A stretch of DNA of 11,965 nucleotides from positions 1 to 11,965 of the forward strand of contig CANQZP010000038.1 in assembly GCA_947628395.1 (NCBI GenBank), in the 5' to 3' direction. Positions 7,163 through 11,965 of the stretch are shown piece after piece. The notes under the pieces were generated by a model. That model was not told the origin of the DNA, ran no database searches, and worked only from the letters and a program-made list of their open reading frames with translations. How positions within the stretch are numbered: position 1 is the stretch's first letter; every line of letters begins with the position of its first letter. Made by a program: the position numbers and the translations under genes. The DNA comes from an uncultured Clostridia bacterium (GTDB lineage: Bacteria > Bacillota > Clostridia > TANB77 > CAG-508).

Positions 7163-7195
7163 AATAAATTCCTCCTTTGGTTTTTTGATATTGTT

Positions 7196-7224
7196 ATTTT
7201 ATTTCTTATTATTCTCATTGTCAA
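7196..7224 (-). promoter_or_regulatory. fba promoter
   Basis: Minus strand TTGACA (plus 7219-7224), a perfect -35, then 17 bases and TAAAAT (plus 7196-7201). The leader is about 30 nt with GGAGG. Confidence 0.75.
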
Positions 7225-7225
7225 G

Positions 7226-7254
7226 TTGCAAAAAAAAAATTGTTATGTTATACT
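7226..7254 (+). promoter_or_regulatory. Promoter of the small acidic-protein gene
   Basis: TTGCAA (7226-7231), 17 bases, TATACT (7249-7254). Its -35 box is one base away from the divergent fba -35 box. Confidence 0.65.
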
Positions 7255-7289
7255 TTATTTATAAAATAAATTTTAAAAGAGGTGTTATT

Positions 7290-7469
7290 ATGATAGTTAT
7301 GGATAATGATGGAAATATGTTTGATGAAAGACGTAAAAATGATATAGAAGTTGAAGAAGAAAGAAGAATAGAAAATATTAATGAAGTACCTGAAAGACCA
7401 GCACCTGAAGAAGATGATGATTATGAGGGCAATGAAGATAATGAGGATAATGATGAATTAACAGAATAA
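7290..7469 (+). CDS. Small, highly acidic hypothetical protein
   Basis: 59 aa. The ATG at 7290 follows GAGG (7279-7282) at 7-bp spacing, and the promoter at 7226-7254 places the transcript start downstream of any longer in-frame start. The sequence begins MIVMDNDGNMFDERRK, has a charged EVEEERR segment, and then an acidic tail dominated by Asp, Glu and Asn. There is no signal peptide, membrane segment or cysteine, so it is probably cytoplasmic and largely disordered. A strong terminator follows directly, so it is a monocistronic unit. Not recognised. The acidic tail might bind a basic partner or divalent metal, but that is speculation. Confidence 0.65.
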   Translation: MIVMDNDGNMFDERRKNDIEVEEERRIENINEVPERPAPEEDDDYEGNEDNEDNDELTE

Positions 7470-7477
7470 AATTAGTG

Positions 7478-7512
7478 ATTAAAAGAGTATGAAATTTTCA
7501 TACTCTTTTAAT
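7478..7512 (+). terminator. Terminator after the small acidic-protein gene
   Basis: ATTAAAAGAGTATGAAA (7478-7494) is the reverse complement of 7496-7512. In practice it is a stem of about 15 bp with a short AAATTTT loop, and T-rich at its 3' end. It starts 8 bp past the stop and also faces the convergent DUF1540 gene. Confidence 0.75.
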
Positions 7513-7561
7513 ATATAGCAAAAATCAACAGATTTTTTCATATAAATTCACTTAAATAAAA

Positions 7562-7741
7562 CTATTCTTCTTCATCAGTAAAACAACATTTATAACTTCC
7601 ACAAACTGATTCATCCGGATTTTGAGTATTGCAATCAGGATATGGTTTTACTGTTATCTGCTCTAAATTACATTGATTTTTTTCTCCTTCGTGAAATTCA
7701 CAACTGCAAACTGTACAATTAATCTTTTGATTATTTCCCAT
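7562..7741 (-). CDS. DUF1540 domain small cysteine-rich protein
   Basis: 59 aa, short enough to be overlooked. The ATG at 7741 follows AGGAGG at 8-bp spacing and the frame closes with TAG at 7562-7564. The protein begins MGNNQKINCTVCSCEFHEG and holds Cys at 9, 12, 14, 24, 37, 47, 52 and 53. The order I-x-C-x-V-x-x-C, a central Cys, then I-T-V-K-P, and a late C-G-S-Y is the DUF1540 pattern found in small Clostridia and Bacilli proteins. The cysteines suggest a metal site or a redox role, but the family has no established function that I can state. There is no signal peptide. It lies about 100 bp downstream of the lysozyme gene on the same strand, with only a weak terminator between, so partial cotranscription is possible. 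Confidence 0.85.
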   Translation of the reverse strand: MGNNQKINCTVCSCEFHEGEKNQCNLEQITVKPYPDCNTQNPDESVCGSYKCCFTDEEE

Positions 7742-7801
7742 TTTATTTTCCTCCTTTTTAGTTGTATATTTATATTATTTACAATTAAAAAGTTTTTAAA
7801 A

Positions 7802-7837
7802 CCAAATTTCTTTTTAATAAATAATTTCCAAATTTGG
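7802..7837 (-). terminator. Weak candidate terminator after the lysozyme gene
   Basis: CCAAATTT (7802-7809) can pair with AAATTTGG (7830-7837) and is followed on the minus strand by TTTT. A competing short palindrome, TCCAAATTTGGA, overlaps the distal arm. The stem is only 8 bp and A/T-rich, so readthrough into the DUF1540 gene is plausible. Confidence 0.35.
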
Positions 7838-7843
7838 AAAAAA

Positions 7844-9082
7844 TTATATTGGAATTCTTAATCTTTGACCGACAAAAATTAAATTTGGATTTTGTATATT
7901 ATTAAGTCTTACTATTTCTCCTACTGTCGTATTGAATCTTAAAGCAATTTCAGACAATGTATTTCCTCTCCTTACAGTATAATTTATTTGATTCGTCTCA
8001 CCTAACAAATTAAAATTTGTATTAGAAATAATTTTTAGATTTTCTCCAGGGAAAATAAGATTAGGATTTTGTATATTATTTAAATCTACAATTTCTTGAA
8101 CCGAAGTTCCAAATTCCAAAGCAATTTGAGATAATGTATTTCCTCTTTTTACAATATAATCTGTTGTTTCTGAATTGTTAGAATTATCAAATCCATTGCT
8201 AGTAGAATTACTAATAATTAATCTTTCTCCAGGAAAAATTAAATTTGGATTTTGTATGTTATTTAGATTTACAATTTCTTGAACTGTAGTTCCAAAATCT
8301 CTAGCAATCTGAGATAATGTATCTCCAGATTTTACAATATAAATTTCTCCACTATTTTCGACTTCTAATTTATCTACAGATGGACTTTCTGTTACTTCAT
8401 CTAAAAAAATATCTTCTGTAAAAATATCCGTATCTACAAACCCTCTAATTCCTGGAATTTCTCCATCATCACTATTTTGTAATCCAATCCAATTATTCCA
8501 ACTTGTTTCTACATTCGATATTTGATTATAATCTTCATAATATGCAAGCCATAAAGGATATTTACTTGCTAATTCTTCATTAAAAGTATCTTGAGCATTA
8601 GATAAATCGCTATAAATTGCAACTTCTTTTCCTGTAAGTTCATTTAACTTATTTAAAAAAGCCTCTGAAACAGTATTAATTCCATCTCTAGATAGACCAT
8701 TAAAGGATTCAAAATCCATTACTAACAAACAATCCGGAATTTTTCCAGATATTACAGAAGCAAAAAACTGAGCTTCTGCTTCAGCATCTGATACCGAAGT
8801 TGCTGTTAAATAATGATAAAATCCAACTTTTAAACCATTTGCTTTTGCATTTTCGTAATTAGTTTCAAAATATGGATCTTTATAACCAGTTCCTTGACTT
8901 GCTTTAATATATACAACTTCTATTCCACTATTTTTTACTTCTTCAAAATTAATAAATCCTTGCCAACTACTTACATCTATTCCTTGAAAATTTGGAGAAC
9001 TCACTGGAGTAACAGCTTTTACTCTAGTCGTTATAAAAAAAGTAGCTATAATACATAATATAATAAGTATTTTCTTTTTCAT
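7844..9082 (-). CDS. Secreted GH25 lysozyme with three C-terminal LysM domains
   Basis: 412-aa secreted muramidase expected to cut the beta-1,4 bond between N-acetylmuramic acid and N-acetylglucosamine in peptidoglycan. Residues 1-23 are a signal peptide (MKKKILIILCIIATFFITTR then VKA). The GH25 barrel spans about 32-228, opening with GIDVSSWQG (Asp36) and holding the catalytic pair in VMDFES (Asp123, Glu125), plus GFYHYL and WLAYY. Three LysM repeats bind glycan at about 248-290, 309-351 and 368-410. They are strikingly alike, each with G-(D/N)-T-L-S and LNNIQNPNLIF, so they look like recent internal duplications. Linkers are Ser/Asn-rich. The ATG at 9082 follows AAAGGAGG. An autolysin or wall-remodelling role is likely; no holin or other phage gene is adjacent, so a prophage endolysin is less likely. 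Confidence 0.94.
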   Translation of the reverse strand: MKKKILIILCIIATFFITTRVKAVTPVSSPNFQGIDVSSWQGFINFEEVKNSGIEVVYIKASQGTGYKDPYFETNYENAKANGLKVGFYHYLTATSVSDAEAEAQFFASVISGKIPDCLLVMDFESFNGLSRDGINTVSEAFLNKLNELTGKEVAIYSDLSNAQDTFNEELASKYPLWLAYYEDYNQISNVETSWNNWIGLQNSDDGEIPGIRGFVDTDIFTEDIFLDEVTESPSVDKLEVENSGEIYIVKSGDTLSQIARDFGTTVQEIVNLNNIQNPNLIFPGERLIISNSTSNGFDNSNNSETTDYIVKRGNTLSQIALEFGTSVQEIVDLNNIQNPNLIFPGENLKIISNTNFNLLGETNQINYTVRRGNTLSEIALRFNTTVGEIVRLNNIQNPNLIFVGQRLRIPI

Positions 9083-9148
9083 TCTCTTTTCCTCCTTTCC
9101 TCGAAATAATATATCTTATGTGAAAATTTAAAAATAGTTATTTTTTAA

Positions 9149-9177
9149 TTGATTGATTAAACTTTCTATGCTATAAT
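9149..9177 (+). promoter_or_regulatory. Distal promoter of the 58-aa membrane protein gene
   Basis: TTGATT (9149-9154), 17 bases, TATAAT (9172-9177). The start near 9184 gives a leader of about 110 nt. A second, weaker set (TTGAAA 9239-9244, TAAATT 9262-9267) would start about 20 nt before the gene. Confidence 0.6.
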
Positions 9178-9293
9178 TTATTCACATTAATTTATGGAGG
9201 TTTCAAAAAGATAGAAATATTTTTACTATGTGTTCCTGTTGAAAATGTTAATTAGTAACTGTAAATTTATATTCTACTATGGAGGTGCATTTT

Positions 9294-9470
9294 ATGAAAG
9301 GACTTAAAATTTATCATACTATTATATGTATGGTATTGGCTTCTATTATTGCTATAATTATAAATCTTATGGCTAATAATTCAATTGAATCTTCAATACC
9401 TGATATGCTAATATGTTCAATTTTTGCAGGAGCAGGAAACATCTTTGCTCAGTTGAGTAATAAGAAATAA
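9294..9470 (+). CDS. Small hydrophobic membrane protein
   Basis: 58 aa. An in-frame ATG at 9279 overlaps the ribosome binding site itself; GGAGG (9281-9285) is correctly placed for the ATG at 9294, which is therefore preferred. The protein starts MKGLKIYHTIICMV, with one clear membrane helix (about 8-28, Ile/Leu/Ala-rich), a polar loop NNSIESSIPD, and a second moderately hydrophobic segment (about 38-53, with GAGN) ending in SNKK. It is probably a two-helix or hairpin membrane protein. Not recognised; there is no catalytic motif. It stands alone between the divergent lysozyme gene and convergent asnS, with its own promoter and terminator. Confidence 0.65.
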   Translation: MKGLKIYHTIICMVLASIIAIIINLMANNSIESSIPDMLICSIFAGAGNIFAQLSNKK

Positions 9471-9477
9471 ATTAATT

Positions 9478-9508
9478 AAAGCTAGATTTTTTCAATCTAG
9501 CTTTTTTT
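9478..9508. terminator. Bidirectional terminator between the 58-aa gene and asnS
   Basis: AAAGCTAGATT (9478-9488) pairs with AATCTAGCTTT (9494-9504), 11 bp with a 5-base loop, followed by a T run on the plus strand and TTTAATTAATTT on the minus strand. It lies 8 bp past the plus-strand stop and 3 bp past the asnS stop. Confidence 0.88.
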
Positions 9509-9511
9509 AAA

Positions 9512-10903
9512 TTAAAAATCACAATTTTTTGGTGTTCTTGGAAATGGAATAACATCACGAATATTTTGCATACCGGTCAAATACATCATCATTCTTTCAA
9601 ATCCTAGTCCGAAACCTGAATGCTCGCAACTTCCAAATCTTCTTAAATCCAAATACCACCAGTAATCATTTTCTTTTAAACCTAATTCTTTTATTCTTGT
9701 TTTCAATTTTTCTAAGTCATCTTCTCTTTGGCTTCCACCAATTAACTCTCCTATTCCTGGTACTAAAAGATCAGTAGCTGCAACAGTTTTTCCATCATCA
9801 TTTTGTTTCATATAAAATGCTTTTATATCTTTAGGATAATCTGTTACAAAAACAGGTTTTCCAAAGATTTTTTCACTTAAATATCTTTCATGTTCTGTTT
9901 GAATATCTGTTCCCCATTTTACTTTATATTCAAAATTATCATTATTTTTCTCTAATTCTTTAATAGCATCTGTATAGCTTATTCTTCCAAATTCTGAATT
10001 TATTACATGATTTAATCTTTCAATCAATCCTGGACTGATAAACTTATCGAAAAATTCCATTTCTTCTGGTGCATTTTCTAACACATAAGAAATTATATAT
10101 TTAATCATATCTTCTGCTAAATTCATATCATCTTCTAAGTCTGCAAAGCAAATTTCTGGCTCTATCATCCAAAATTCAGCTGCGTGTTTTACAGTATTTG
10201 AATTTTCTGCTCTAAAAGTAGGTCCAAATGTATATACATTTCTAAAAGCAAATGCATAATTTTCTACATCTAATTGTCCACTAACAGTAAGATGTGCATT
10301 TTTTCCGAAAAAATCTTTTGAATAATCAACTTGTCCATCTGAAGTTTTAGGAATATTCATATTATCTAATATTGAAACATTAAACATTTCTCCTGCACCC
10401 TCACAGTCACTAGATGTAATAATTGGTGTATGAACATATACAAAATTTCTTTCTTGAAAAAATTTATGAATAGCATAAGATAAAATACTGCGAACACGAA
10501 AAACAGCATTAAAAGTATTTGTTCTTGGACGTAAATATGATATCGTTCTTAAATACTCAAATGAATGTCTTTTCTTTTGAAGTGGATAATCGCTATCTGA
10601 AATATCTACAATCTCAATATTAGTAGCTTTTATTTCAAATGGTTGTTTAGCATTTTCTGTTTTAATGAATTTTCCTTCTACTATGATTGATGAACTAATA
10701 CTCAACTTGCAAATACTTTCAAAATTATCTAAATCATTTTCAAATACAATTTGTACATTTTTAAAAAATGATCCATCATTTAATTCTATAAAACCAAATG
10801 TTTTTGAATCTCTAATAGTTTTTACCCAACCAGAAACTTTAATTTCTTTATCAGAAAATTTATCTGTATTTCTGTATAAGTCTCTTATTAAAATATTTTC
10901 CAT
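9512..10903 (-). CDS. asnS: Asparaginyl-tRNA synthetase
   Basis: Class IIb aminoacyl-tRNA synthetase that charges tRNA-Asn with asparagine using ATP, in the cytoplasm. Length is 463 aa, normal for bacterial AsnRS. The N-terminal OB-fold anticodon-binding domain is at about 17-101 (KVSGWVKTIRDSKTFGFIEL). The catalytic core carries TPIITSSDCEGAGEMF (159-174), LTVSGQLDVENYA, motif 2 FRAENSNTVKHAAEF (230-244), and motif 3 GFGLGFERMMMY (430-441) with the ATP-binding Arg. The tail DVIPFPRTPKNCDF is typical of AsnRS, and the HAAEFWMIEPE segment separates it from AspRS. The ATG at 10903 follows AGGAGG. The leader is about 80 nt and contains no T-box, unlike many synthetase genes in this phylum. Confidence 0.97.
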   Translation of the reverse strand: MENILIRDLYRNTDKFSDKEIKVSGWVKTIRDSKTFGFIELNDGSFFKNVQIVFENDLDNFESICKLSISSSIIVEGKFIKTENAKQPFEIKATNIEIVDISDSDYPLQKKRHSFEYLRTISYLRPRTNTFNAVFRVRSILSYAIHKFFQERNFVYVHTPIITSSDCEGAGEMFNVSILDNMNIPKTSDGQVDYSKDFFGKNAHLTVSGQLDVENYAFAFRNVYTFGPTFRAENSNTVKHAAEFWMIEPEICFADLEDDMNLAEDMIKYIISYVLENAPEEMEFFDKFISPGLIERLNHVINSEFGRISYTDAIKELEKNNDNFEYKVKWGTDIQTEHERYLSEKIFGKPVFVTDYPKDIKAFYMKQNDDGKTVAATDLLVPGIGELIGGSQREDDLEKLKTRIKELGLKENDYWWYLDLRRFGSCEHSGFGLGFERMMMYLTGMQNIRDVIPFPRTPKNCDF

Positions 10904-10988
10904 AAATTCCTCCTAATTTTCACTTTCAAATATATACAAATTCACAATTAGATATTAAAAATTGAAGAAAAATCAATCAATTTATTAA

Positions 10989-11016
10989 AGTATATCATAT
11001 TTTTGGTAAATTACAA
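10989..11016 (-). promoter_or_regulatory. asnS promoter
   Basis: Minus strand TTGTAA (plus 11011-11016), 16 bases, TATACT (plus 10989-10994). The predicted leader of about 80 nt includes a small hairpin (AAATTGA with TCAATTT) followed by T residues, too weak to call an attenuator. Confidence 0.6.
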
Positions 11017-11035
11017 TATGATTATTATAAAATCT

Positions 11036-11116
11036 TTTCAGACAGAGGGGACGGAGTTATTTGTCTAAGATTCTTTCAAAAATCTTAGACAAAAACTCCG
11101 TCCCCTCTGTCTGAAA
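11036..11116. repeat. 36-bp near-perfect hairpin element (REP/MITE-like)
   Basis: Arms 11036-11072 and 11081-11116 are reverse complements over 36 bp with a single bulged A (about 11059) and an 8-base loop. Each arm holds a GC-rich block (GACAGAGGGGACGG) that stands out against the AT-rich surroundings. No coding capacity is visible. It lies just upstream of the asnS promoter. The form fits a non-autonomous palindromic repeat of the REP type mobilised by IS200-like (RAYT) transposases. That family link is from memory of similar motifs, not shown here. Confidence 0.75.
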
Positions 11117-11124
11117 TTTTAATA

Positions 11125-11206
11125 AATAATGAAAAATTAATAATCAATAGTACATAAGTGCTCTTATATCCTATTTATAATTATTAATTATTAATTATTC
11201 ACTATT
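11125..11206. repeat. AT-rich inverted-repeat element
   Basis: 11125-11144 (AATAATGAAAAATTAATAAT) pairs with 11187-11206 at 18 of 20 positions. A second inverted pair, CATAAGTGC (11153-11161) and GCACTTATG (11227-11235), overlaps it and reaches the CCA end of the tRNA remnant. A 7-bp hairpin GCGAATT/AATTCGC lies at 11211-11228. Together they look like another small palindromic element or nested structures next to the first hairpin. Confidence 0.5.
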
Positions 11207-11233
11207 TACTGCGAATTGTAAAATTCGCACTTA

Positions 11234-11286
11234 TGGTACCGATGGTGGGACTCGAACCCACATGGTTTCCCGCATGATTTTGAGTC
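11234..11286 (-). pseudogene. 3' half of tRNA-Leu(CAA); probable attachment-site scar
   Basis: Read on the minus strand, 11286 to 11234 gives the end of the anticodon stem and loop (GA, CTCAAAA, anticodon CAA at plus 11280-11282), stem TCATG, a variable arm with GGGAAACC, a perfect T-arm (GTGGG, TTCGAGT, CCCAC), the acceptor strand CATCGGT, discriminator A and CCA. The 5' half is absent: the anticodon-stem partner should be CATGA but reads AAAGA, and no D-arm or matching acceptor (ACCGATG) occurs upstream. The remnant cannot fold as a tRNA. Site-specific integrases commonly recombine in this part of tRNA genes and leave a 3' fragment at one end of the element. Confidence 0.8.
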
Positions 11287-11403
11287 TTTAAAGTAATTTA
11301 ACATTTATTGATTTTAAAAGTTAAATAATATTATTTAAAAGCCTTTAAACAATTGATTTTTAGCAACTTTTACTAATTTTTATATTTTTTACTCTATAAC
11401 AAA
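11287..11403. other. AT-rich spacer without visible genes
   Basis: Between the tRNA remnant and the terminator there is no open frame with a ribosome binding site. A short inverted pair, ATTTAAC (11296-11302) and GTTAAAT (11320-11326), is present and could be a recombinase arm site, but it is equally likely in sequence this AT-rich. Confidence 0.5.
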
Positions 11404-11432
11404 ATAGAGCCCTCTAAATTAGAGAGCTCTAT
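11404..11432 (-). terminator. Terminator of the right-edge foreign-looking gene
   Basis: ATAGAGCCCTCTAA (11404-11417) pairs with 11419-11432 over 14 bp with one G-U pair (inner bases open to form the loop), followed on the minus strand by TTTTGTT. It lies about 30 bp past that gene's stop. Confidence 0.75.
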
Positions 11433-11464
11433 CGTTCAGGTGCAGTATCAGTGGGCAGTGCTAC

Positions 11465-11965
11465 TCAAAGCACAAACCAACCAACGCTGTCGACAATGTG
11501 AACATCATAATTGTGGTAGGGATCAAGATTGTCGAGCGGATCGTAGCAACCATAGCTACCGTAGCAACCACCAGCAATCCAGAAACAACCGGCCTTTTCG
11601 TCTTTTGCCAGAATTTTGCCTGTATTTGCTAAATCGCATTTTCCCACAATCTTTCTTGAACCTGTTGGCTCAAAGTCTTTTTTTGCATCTGCTGAATCAT
11701 GATAATGTCCCAACTCTCTTGAGTTAGTACATACTGCATACCAAGCTTCCCTCTCAGACCAGCCTTCATTAATCAGTCCAGTAATGATCCATCCCAAAAA
11801 CAGAATATAGTTATCCTTTGTACCAAGTCGAAGGCCGTTTTCCTTTGCGAGTTCTTCCAACTCATTATAGGAATAACCCACAGCAGGTGGGTTGAAGCCA
11901 GGAACGAACTGGAGCTTGCCATTATCCATTGACGGATCATTGACAAAAACTTCAAATTCTTTGAC
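11465..11965 (-). CDS. Unrecognised protein, 5' end beyond the window, atypical base composition
   Basis: The frame is open to the right edge. An ATG at 11929 exists, but it has no ribosome binding site and the 12 codons before it (VKEFEVFVNDPS) read as protein, so the true start is probably outside the window. At least 166 residues are present. Features are FVPGFNPPAVGYSYNELEEL, a helical stretch ending in AWYAVCTNSRELGHYHDS, a Cys/Gly/Tyr-rich patch (CFWIAGGCYGSYGCYDPL), and the end VHIVDSVGWFVL. No signal peptide or membrane helix is seen in the part present. Codons use G and C far more than all other genes here (for example GGC, CTC, CCG), which points to recent acquisition or a contig junction. 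I do not recognise the family. It is the first gene on the far side of the tRNA-Leu remnant. Confidence 0.7.
   Translation of the reverse strand, partial: VKEFEVFVNDPSMDNGKLQFVPGFNPPAVGYSYNELEELAKENGLRLGTKDNYILFLGWIITGLINEGWSEREAWYAVCTNSRELGHYHDSADAKKDFEPTGSRKIVGKCDLANTGKILAKDEKAGCFWIAGGCYGSYGCYDPLDNLDPYHNYDVHIVDSVGWFVL

Noticed and set aside
6972..7289. N-terminal extension of the acidic protein into fba
   Set aside because: The extension is antisense to fba and lies upstream of the predicted transcript start; the GAGG site fits the ATG at 7290.
10904..11220. T-box riboswitch upstream of asnS
   Set aside because: T-box leaders are common for synthetase genes in Firmicutes, but the conserved AGGGUGGNACCGCG antiterminator sequence is absent and the predicted leader is only about 80 nt.
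11234..11400. Intact tRNA-Leu, or one split by a group I intron
   Set aside because: No D-arm, 5' acceptor strand or intron core is visible in the about 160 AT-rich bases upstream; a scar fits better.
11440..11727. Plus-strand frame rich in Arg, His, Gln and Asn at the right edge
   Set aside because: No RBS; it is the reverse of a frame that ends in a proper terminator and reads as ordinary protein. A second minus frame at 11773-11955 is likewise a shadow.
1..11965. CRISPR arrays, rRNA genes, complete insertion sequences, toxin-antitoxin pairs, phage structural genes
   Set aside because: No regularly spaced repeats, rRNA motifs, transposase or integrase frames, or phage structural gene motifs were seen on either strand within the window.

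Overview
This AT-rich window reads as chromosome of a low-GC Firmicute, most likely class Clostridia. The reasons are strong AGGAGG ribosome binding sites, A/T-ending codons, class II fructose-bisphosphate aldolase, a GH25 lysozyme with three LysM repeats, a small DUF1540 Cys protein, and classic hairpin-plus-T terminators. No species can be named from the sequence alone.

Layout. Positions 1-3035 hold three leftward genes, probably one transcription unit: a promoter at 3127-3155, an unrecognised 277-aa protein, an unrecognised 443-aa helical protein with an N-terminal helix-turn-helix-like segment, and a frameshifted membrane transporter that runs off the left edge. Positions 3209-4560 hold a leftward CobW/COG0523 metallochaperone GTPase with an acidic His-rich loop, with its own promoter and terminator. 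Positions 4622-5695 hold two rightward genes for small secreted proteins of similar design (signal peptide, low-complexity acidic Ser/Thr/Asn linker, C-terminal membrane helix). Positions 5702-6234 hold smpB, which carries a one-base frameshift near its 3' end, then a terminator shared with the convergent aldolase gene fba (6233-7162). fba and a small acidic protein gene (7290-7469) are divergent, from promoters whose -35 boxes lie one base apart. Positions 7562-9082 hold two leftward genes: a 59-aa DUF1540 protein and the lysozyme. A 58-aa membrane protein gene (9294-9470) is convergent with asnS (9512-10903).

The right end is the most unusual part. Upstream of asnS lie a 36-bp hairpin element (11036-11116), a second AT-rich inverted-repeat element (11125-11206), and the 3' half of a tRNA-Leu(CAA) gene (11234-11286) whose 5' half is missing. 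About 150 bp further right, base composition rises abruptly and an unrecognised gene starts that is unlike its neighbours. A broken tRNA 3' end next to foreign-looking DNA is the usual sign of an attachment-site scar at the edge of an integrated element. I infer that the window ends just inside such an element.

Together the core genes serve translation (asnS), ribosome rescue (smpB), glycolysis (fba), metal handling (CobW family) and cell-wall remodelling (lysozyme). Two independent one-base frameshifts, one of them in the widely conserved smpB, mean that consensus indel errors should be excluded before calling either gene dead.
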